From contig CM035360.1 of assembly GCA_020137815.1 (NCBI GenBank), positions 4,327,558 to 4,391,557 of the forward strand: a stretch of 64,000 nt of DNA, given 5' to 3'. The notes beneath the pieces are model-generated. The model was not told the DNA's origin. It worked only from the letters and a program-made list of their open reading frames with translations, and did no database searches. This stretch comes from Hormiphora californensis. Taxonomy: Eukaryota; Ctenophora; Tentaculata; Cydippida; Pleurobrachiidae. This document shows, piece by piece, positions 58,870 through 64,000 of the stretch. Numbering within the stretch: the stretch's first letter is position 1; each line of letters starts with the position of its first letter. Both the position numbers and the translations under genes were made by a program.

Positions 58870-59082
58870 CTTGTGTTATTCGGAAAAGAGAGGAAGAGAG
58901 AGAGAGAGGAGTGATAAAATAAACAGAAAATAGAAAAACAGGTTTCAGAATCAGGTTTTGGCGTGAAAAAAATGACCTTCATTTAATTACGACCTCGTTG
59001 GAAAGGATCAAGGCCGGAGAGACTGATTTATGTCAATCTAATCATAATGATACTGTTTGTTTATGTAAGCTGAAAATAACTG

Positions 59083-59090
59083 TATAAAAG
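59083..59090 (+). promoter_or_regulatory. TATA box of the His/Gly-rich gene 2
   Basis: TATAAAAG lies 81 bases before the ATG at 59171, a normal distance if transcription starts near 59110-59115 with a short leader. Confidence 0.55.
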
Positions 59091-59170
59091 TGCTCCTTTT
59101 GCCCTGTAAACTAGTCACTATTACTCGTTTACTGTACTGCTCTAAAGATTTCTTGCTGCTGACTGAAAGA

Positions 59171-59503
59171 ATGCCCGGTCCTGAAGAGCACGGTGGAGGC
59201 CAACATGGCCACGGTGGAAGCCATCACGGGGGTGGACAACACGGAGGCGAACACGGTGGTCAGCACCAACAACACGGTGGGGGAGGTGAACAGCATCATC
59301 ATGAGGGAGGCCAGCCAGGACATGGTGGGGAACAACATGGTGGACAACACGGACACCAACAAGGCCACGAAGGACACCACGAAGGAGGTCAGCACGGAGA
59401 TGGTCAGCACGGTGGTGGCCATGGTGGTGGTGAACATGGAGGACAGCACGGCGGGGAACATGGTCATGGTGGTCAACACGGTGGTGGAGGAGGTCACCAC
59501 TAG
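59171..59503 (+). CDS. His/Gly/Gln-rich low-complexity protein 2 (110 aa)
   Basis: The ATG at 59171 opens MPGPEEHGGGQHGHGG, and the rest is made only of short HGG, QHGG, EHGG and HHEGG units ending in GQHGGGGGHH. Upstream in-frame codons exist, but the TATA box at 59083 places the leader so that this ATG is first. About a third of residues are Gly and a quarter His, with Gln and Glu; Pro is nearly absent, unlike genes 1, 3 and 4. There is no signal peptide. The frame is intact despite the repeat, which argues for selection. Long minus-strand frames here are mirror artefacts. Confidence 0.75.
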   Translation: MPGPEEHGGGQHGHGGSHHGGGQHGGEHGGQHQQHGGGGEQHHHEGGQPGHGGEQHGGQHGHQQGHEGHHEGGQHGDGQHGGGHGGGEHGGQHGGEHGHGGQHGGGGGHH

Positions 59504-59752
59504 GACTTTGTTCTTTTAGAACCATTAGGACTGAGTCTATTTTAATTTAGTAAACTCTTTAGTAAATGTGTTATTTTTGTGTCATTAGAACAGTATATCA
59601 GTTGTTTTAAAAGAGTGTGTGTTTTTGACGATTCGTTTTGAAGATAAGAGATCAGTTTTTTATATTTTTGAGGTGTGCAGATTTGTTGATAATACAATGT
59701 ACCAATATATGTTTAGTTTTCAAGTTACAAAATTTAGTAAAACTTCGCTCTT

Positions 59753-61256
59753 TTAGTTTGTCACTGGTGGACATAATGCAAGAACTAACGGTTTGAAACT
59801 GAAACCTGGAAATGGACTGATACAAGGTCGGAAGTCTGTTTGCGAACAGTTTTTGAACCAAAGGTTTTCAACTTTTCAAGAAAAACTTGGAACCCGGCCG
59901 ATATCTGGGTTAACAATCAATGTCCTTTAAAATTGTTGAAAAAGCAGCCATTACATCATGATTATAACATGCAATATATGAACTACATACCATGCTGCTC
60001 AATTTAAGAGTTATGGCCGATTAATTACGTCATTATCGGACCTTATATGGTCATTAAATGACTTCATTATCTGCCCTTATATGGTCACATTACATGACGT
60101 CATGTTTGTAATCTCACCTATATCAAAGACATCATTCTCCAAGGGGAATCTGTAGTTGGTAGTAGCAGTATCAGACTGTGTCCACTTGGCAGTGCCGAAT
60201 ACAGTATCACTCCAATTGTACTCACATTTCGATGTATCTTTAGTGTACAACTGATGAGAAGGGTCATGATATATTTCAGTTTTTAGAAGGGGAGCTAAAT
60301 AATTTGGCACTGGGCAAAATCCCCCGCCCGAGGTTCTCTCAAATCTCAATCTCTTGTGAGCGAGCAGGGGGTGTAATTGTCAACGGAGGTAATACAAAGA
60401 CCTACCTCTGCTCCGTTAAGGTAGAGAGTGAAGGTGTCTCCACTGCTAAACCTCAAATCCCAAATATCGGAACTAATTCCCGCTGGGAACGATGTCTCTA
60501 TATCCAAATTGATGACACATTTTGATAAGCTCAATCTTATGGAGCCTTCCGTAGCTTCTGTGGGGAGGGGGAATAGCGCTTTAGGGAGGGGAATAAATTA
60601 TTTGGCGTAGCATATTTTCAGAGTTAAGAACTAGTTTTGTAATGGTCTTTACCTTTGTCCAGGACTGTTGGCATTGCCATGTAAAAGACACGGATACCTG
60701 ATCCCTCAATGGGAAACAACTGAATCTGGACCCTTAGTTCATCATCGCTTGCACTGAAATAGGCTCCAATTTATGGTTTTATCATTGGCCTGACCCTTTT
60801 CTCATTTCTTTCAAAATAAGGAGTGTGCGAGTGCCGAGTATTGGCCTGACACTTGGCAATTTTAGACCATCATGGCCATGTCACATATTATTCAAGAAAA
60901 CACGGTGACTTTTGGGGCTGTGGCATTGCCACCACAGTTGAATTTAATTCGAATGGCTCATTTCCCCAATACAATATCACTAATTTGTTATACCAGGTAT
61001 AACAGGTAGTTGTGGAATCTGACTTACGTTGCACGGCGGGTTTCCATGGATACGAGATATCCATCTACTGGTGACGTCATATCAACAATGACGTCATTTT
61101 CTATTGTGTTCCATTCTCCCCAGTTAACCGACCCTGTGGAGAAATTAATCCGGGTATAGGAGAAGGTTACTATTGTCTATCACTCGTAAATCTAACAGAA
61201 ATACCTGCAAAAGTTAGTTGGAAGAGAAGGATGGAGCATAACAAGTAGGCCGCCAT
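59753..61256 (-). CDS. Secreted protein of unknown family (232 aa)
   Basis: Six exons on the minus strand join in perfect phase: 61256-61205, 61133-61028, 60753-60653, 60557-60406, 60352-60118 and 59805-59753 (TAA). It opens with a signal peptide (MAAYLLCSILLFQLTFAG). The mature part looks like a beta-rich domain: VNWGEWNTIENDVIVDM, LRVQIQLFPIEGSGIRVFYM, CVINLDIETSFPAGISSDIW and FTLYLNGAERLRFERTSGGG. It is followed by a Cys-poor tail (SKCEYNWSDTVFGTAKW). The pattern of edge strands and one LYLNGAE turn recalls lectin or jelly-roll folds, but no family is recognised. It sits between His-rich genes 2 and 3 on the opposite strand. Two CRE-like TGACGTCA words lie in exon 2. Confidence 0.75.
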
Positions 61257-61299
61257 TAACAGTCGATCATCTTTCAAACTAGAAAAAGGGATCAAGCTG

Positions 61300-62620
61300 A
61301 GCTTTTCTCTATCAAAGAACAAATAGGTATAGCAAACATCATTATAGTCATTTCTTTAGTCGTCCATCGATTTGGAATGACTCGTTTGAAAATGAACCAC
61401 ACAATTTATCGGGATTTGTTACTTTGAAGTGAGGACATCTGGCCGCCATCAGAGAGGGTGGCATGTATTTATGAGTGTACAATATGTCGTTAATCGTTAT
61501 CGTCATGCTCAAAAACGGTCTCACATTTTGTCAAAAAATAACGGATAGTGGTACTGACCACTGGGACAGAAGTGGTAGAAAAAATATATATAATTGCTAA
61601 TCAATAAACTCCAATTATATGTCAACAAAATATAGGTGGAATTCAGCAGAATTATTCTCTACCAATTACTAGAAAAGTAAGGGCCATCACTCGCTAGAAC
61701 CTCGCAGGGCCAGGGAATGTTTTTCCCCGATGAGTAACTTGATGCACATGGATTGAGAACAACTGCCACCGTTCTATGTTGTAGCTGATAGTTGAGATTC
61801 GATAGGCCAGAGCTCTATCCTTGTCCAACGACATACATACTTCTTGTATTGAGTTTCAGTTAGCAAAAACTGTGGCTAATGACCTGAAACTTTGGCTAAT
61901 GATATAAAATTGTGGCTAATACTGCGGAATTTTACTGGGGATTAGATAGGACGACGAATGATATAATAAAATGTATTCGATTAGTACACTGGGTAAAGAC
62001 ATCTATGGGAAAAAATGGATCGAATGCTGAGCAGCTGTGTCTTCTGAGGACCACACTAGCAGCTGCACAGAAACGCAGCTATATTGCCACGTCTGAGATC
62101 GGTTGGAAAGAGAGATGGAGAGAGGGATAGAGAGAGAGAGTGGCAGAGACAGAGATAGCGAGTGATAGAAATAGATAATTAAAAATGGTGGTGGCGAAAG
62201 AAAATGGCCCGAATACAGGTAGTTTTCACAATAAAGACGAATGTCCTCATGCCATCAAACATACTCCCCTCGACCCTCTATACAAACTCTCACTGAGCTT
62301 TATCTTTTGTCCTCGTCCTCGGGATGGAATGGTTGGGGGGACGAATGGAGTGACGAAGGAGTGAGGTCAACTCTTTGGCTGTCTGCGGGCCTCTATTCAC
62401 AGATGTGGGTCGTGGGGATGTGAAAAAATGTTTTTATGTTGCTCGTTTTATCACAAGTCTGAATAAATGGAATATATTTAGAAAAAGAGCAACCTGTGAA
62501 AGTGGTATAGATATCGTGAAACAGGTGAAAGTAGATGGAAATTAAAATACTTTTTTAAATGTTCAATTTGATAGAGTTTAGACCCGGAAATTACGGGGGA
62601 AAGTTATAGAGAAAGTAGTA
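61300..62620. other. Intergenic, no gene recognised
   Basis: AT-rich DNA upstream of the minus-strand secreted-protein gene. Short frames at 61912-62130 and 62241-62423 have no domain or splice support. It could hold the promoter of the secreted-protein gene (just right of 61256). Confidence 0.45.
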
Positions 62621-62634
62621 AATTGGTAACGAAG

Positions 62635-62823
62635 TTGGAAAAGTTGAGAGAATAGACAGAATATTGAAGAGACATAGAGATTTAGACAGATCATTCGTCA
62701 TTGGATAAAGCTACGTTGTTTGTTTAACCTTCTCTCTCCTGGGTCATGGCCTGACTCTCTTGGATTGTTTATTTTCACTCTAGCTGACATCGCATTCGTT
62801 CTCCCTGCCGCTGCTGCTGTACT
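62635..62823 (+). promoter_or_regulatory. Promoter/leader block shared by His/Pro-rich genes 3 and 4
   Basis: The block GTAACGAAGTTGGAAAAGTT, GAGAGAATAGACAGAATATT, GTTGTTTGT and CGCATTCGTTCTCCCTGC leads to the ATG at 62824. The same order (AAAGTTGAGAGAATAGGCAG, GTTGTTTGTCTCTTGACTCT, CGCATTCGTTCTTCCTGC) leads to the ATG at 63521. So the two genes arose by a recent tandem duplication that included their control region. Confidence 0.7.
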
Positions 62824-63096
62824 ATGCCTCCAAAACCTCATCCCCCACCTCATCACGGGCCTGGACACCATGGACCTCCAGCTGGACCTGGAGGACCTGG
62901 GGGACCTCCGGCTGGACCCGGGGCACCTCCCCCTGGACCTGGACCTCATCACGGACCTCCCGCTGGACCTGGAGGACCCGGCGGACCTCCTGGTGGACCC
63001 GGCGGACCTCCTGGTGGACCCGGCGGACCTGGAGGACCCGGTCATCACGGGCCTGGGGGACATGGGCCCGGTGGACACCACGGACATGGACATTAG
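62824..63096 (+). CDS. Pro/Gly/His-rich low-complexity protein 3 (90 aa)
   Basis: It opens MPPKPHPPPHHGPGHHGPP and proceeds with AGPGGPGGPP and GPGAPPPGPG units, ending GPGGHGPGGHHGHGH. The chain is almost only Pro, Gly, His and Ala. GXY triplets are not in strict register, so it is not collagen. There is no signal peptide. An overlapping frame (62720-63142) rich in Leu/Asp is a shadow of the same repeat. It shares leader and first residues with gene 4. Confidence 0.75.
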   Translation: MPPKPHPPPHHGPGHHGPPAGPGGPGGPPAGPGAPPPGPGPHHGPPAGPGGPGGPPGGPGGPPGGPGGPGGPGHHGPGGHGPGGHHGHGH

Positions 63097-63339
63097 TCGA
63101 CAAAAAAGAGAATCGAGACCGATTATAGATGATTTTGTTTAAAACTGTATAGTATTCTTATTCTAAAGTGAAAGTTGAGAATTTAGAGATCGTTGTCATA
63201 TAATCGTTTTCATCGACACCAAATAATGAAGTGTGAGAAATGGAACCTGGCAATTGGAGGAGTGAGAGATAATTTCTTTCGGTTGGGTGATAGAACGGAG
63301 AAAATACACAATGTCGGTGGTGATGGGGGAGAGGGAGTT

Positions 63340-63520
63340 AGAGAGAAAGTAGTAACGAAGTAACGGAGTCAGGAAAGTTGAGAGAATAGGCAGAATATTG
63401 AGGAGTCAAGAGACGCACAATGATAATATTGAGACGATGACAACGCATTGAATAGTGCTGCGTTGTTTGTCTCTTGACTCTCTTGAATCACCACGCATTC
63501 GTTCTTCCTGCTGCTGTAAC
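63340..63520 (+). promoter_or_regulatory. Second copy of the shared promoter/leader block
   Basis: This is homologous to 62635-62823 over its length with small indels, and ends at the ATG of gene 4. It supports the two genes being tandem duplicates with a common control region. Confidence 0.65.
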
Positions 63521-64000
63521 ATGCCTCCAAAACCACATCCCCCACCCCATCACGGGCCTCCAGCTGGACCTGGGGCACCTCCCCCTGGACCCGGTCGACC
63601 TGGGGTACCTGTTCCTGGACCCCGACAACCTGTTGGGCCTCCCCCTGGACCCGTTCGACCTGGAGTGCCTCCGGCTCCCGCTGGACCCCGTCGACCTGTT
63701 GGGCCTCCCGCTGGACCTCGTAGACCTGTTGGGCCTCCAGCTCCTCCCCCTGGACCTGGGGTGCCTGCTCCTGGACCTAGAGTGCCTCCCGCTGGACCCC
63801 GTCGGCCTGTTGGGCCTCCCGCTGGACCCCGTCGACCTGTTGGGCCTCCCGCTGGGCCTGTTGGGCCTCCCGCTGGGCCTGTTGGGCCTCCCGCTGGACC
63901 TGGGGTGCCTTACGCCGGACCTGGGGTGCCTCCTGCTGGACCCCCTGCTGGCCCCCTGGACCCGAAGGACTACCCCCTGGACCCGAAGGACTACCCCCTG
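63521..64000 (+). CDS. Pro/Gly/Arg-rich repeat protein 4, runs off the window
   Basis: It opens MPPKPHPPPHHGPPAGPG, nearly as gene 3, then departs into RRPVGPPAGP decapeptide repeats (about 63685-63900) with GVP and VPP variants. The frame is open to the window end. In the last 45 bases the frame reads LDPKDYPLDPKDY, whereas the next frame gives a smooth PPGPEGL repeat; one missing C near 63955 would explain that. It is richer in Arg and poorer in His than gene 3, so the tails of the two duplicates have diverged in charge. Confidence 0.65.
   Translation, partial: MPPKPHPPPHHGPPAGPGAPPPGPGRPGVPVPGPRQPVGPPPGPVRPGVPPAPAGPRRPVGPPAGPRRPVGPPAPPPGPGVPAPGPRVPPAGPRRPVGPPAGPRRPVGPPAGPVGPPAGPVGPPAGPGVPYAGPGVPPAGPPAGPLDPKDYPLDPKDYPL

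Noticed and set aside
59129-59525. Long minus-strand frames over His/Gly-rich gene 2
   Set aside because: Antisense of a simple codon repeat stays open by composition. The plus strand has the TATA box and a sensible start.
62824-64000. Collagen
   Set aside because: Gly-Pro-Pro runs are present but Gly is not at every third place, and the repeat in gene 4 is a decapeptide (RRPVGPPAGP). There is no signal peptide or propeptide.

Overview
The window is nuclear DNA of a metazoan. It carries spliced genes with GT-AG introns, a myosin motor, a HES-type bHLH-Orange factor, rhodopsin-like receptors, kringle and sushi domains, SR-type RNA-binding proteins, a CR1/L2/Jockey-like LINE, a Merlin/IS1595-type DNA transposon and many TA-flanked foldback elements. 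Nothing in it is bacterial. An early-branching animal such as a sponge would fit the gene set and compact introns, but that is inference and no marker here fixes the phylum. Sequence quality varies: there is a 100-N gap, a stretch of homopolymer gibberish (about 35.25-36.54 kb) and several exons that need a one-base correction.

Layout. 0.8-3.86 kb and 10.4-13.67 kb are arms of a large inverted repeat, each holding a copy of a multi-exon receptor gene. Between the arms lie a 1.5-kb TA-flanked DNA element and a plus-strand gene for a myosin-I tail (TH1) without a motor. 14.1-14.96 kb is a foldback element, 15.0-16.2 kb a small F-box gene, and 17.2-19.4 kb a Cys-rich kringle gene. A minus-strand myosin motor gene runs from 41.3 to 19.75 kb in 16 exons. 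Its introns contain a HES-family gene on the same strand (28.0-25.1 kb) and, on the opposite strand, a secreted sushi-domain gene (31.75-33.64 kb) and a one-exon 7TM receptor (36.67-37.65 kb).

Upstream of the myosin start lies a 1-kb near-perfect palindrome, then two RNA-binding protein genes: a two-RRM protein with a Gly/Arg and Tyr-rich tail (43.2-45.0 kb), and an RRM-RS protein (45.3-57.4 kb). The 9.7-kb second intron of the RRM-RS gene is a stack of nested transposons: a Merlin-like element inside a foldback element inside a LINE. From 58.3 kb to the window end come four genes for very low-complexity His/Gly/Pro-rich proteins. They surround a minus-strand gene for a secreted 232-residue protein of unknown family.

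Main points. (1) The myosin head and tail lie on opposite strands, and the tail sits between inverted-repeat arms. One flip of the 3.9-10.4 kb segment would put both on the same strand in head-to-tail order. (2) The motor has a normal P-loop frame but has lost the switch I and switch II consensus, so it may be a pseudo-motor. (3) Six exon edges of this gene carry tandem repeats that contain copies of the adjoining splice site. (4) The Merlin-like element carries a second ORF and long mirrored subterminal arrays. (5) The cluster of His/Gly/Pro-rich genes is probably a lineage-specific expanding family.
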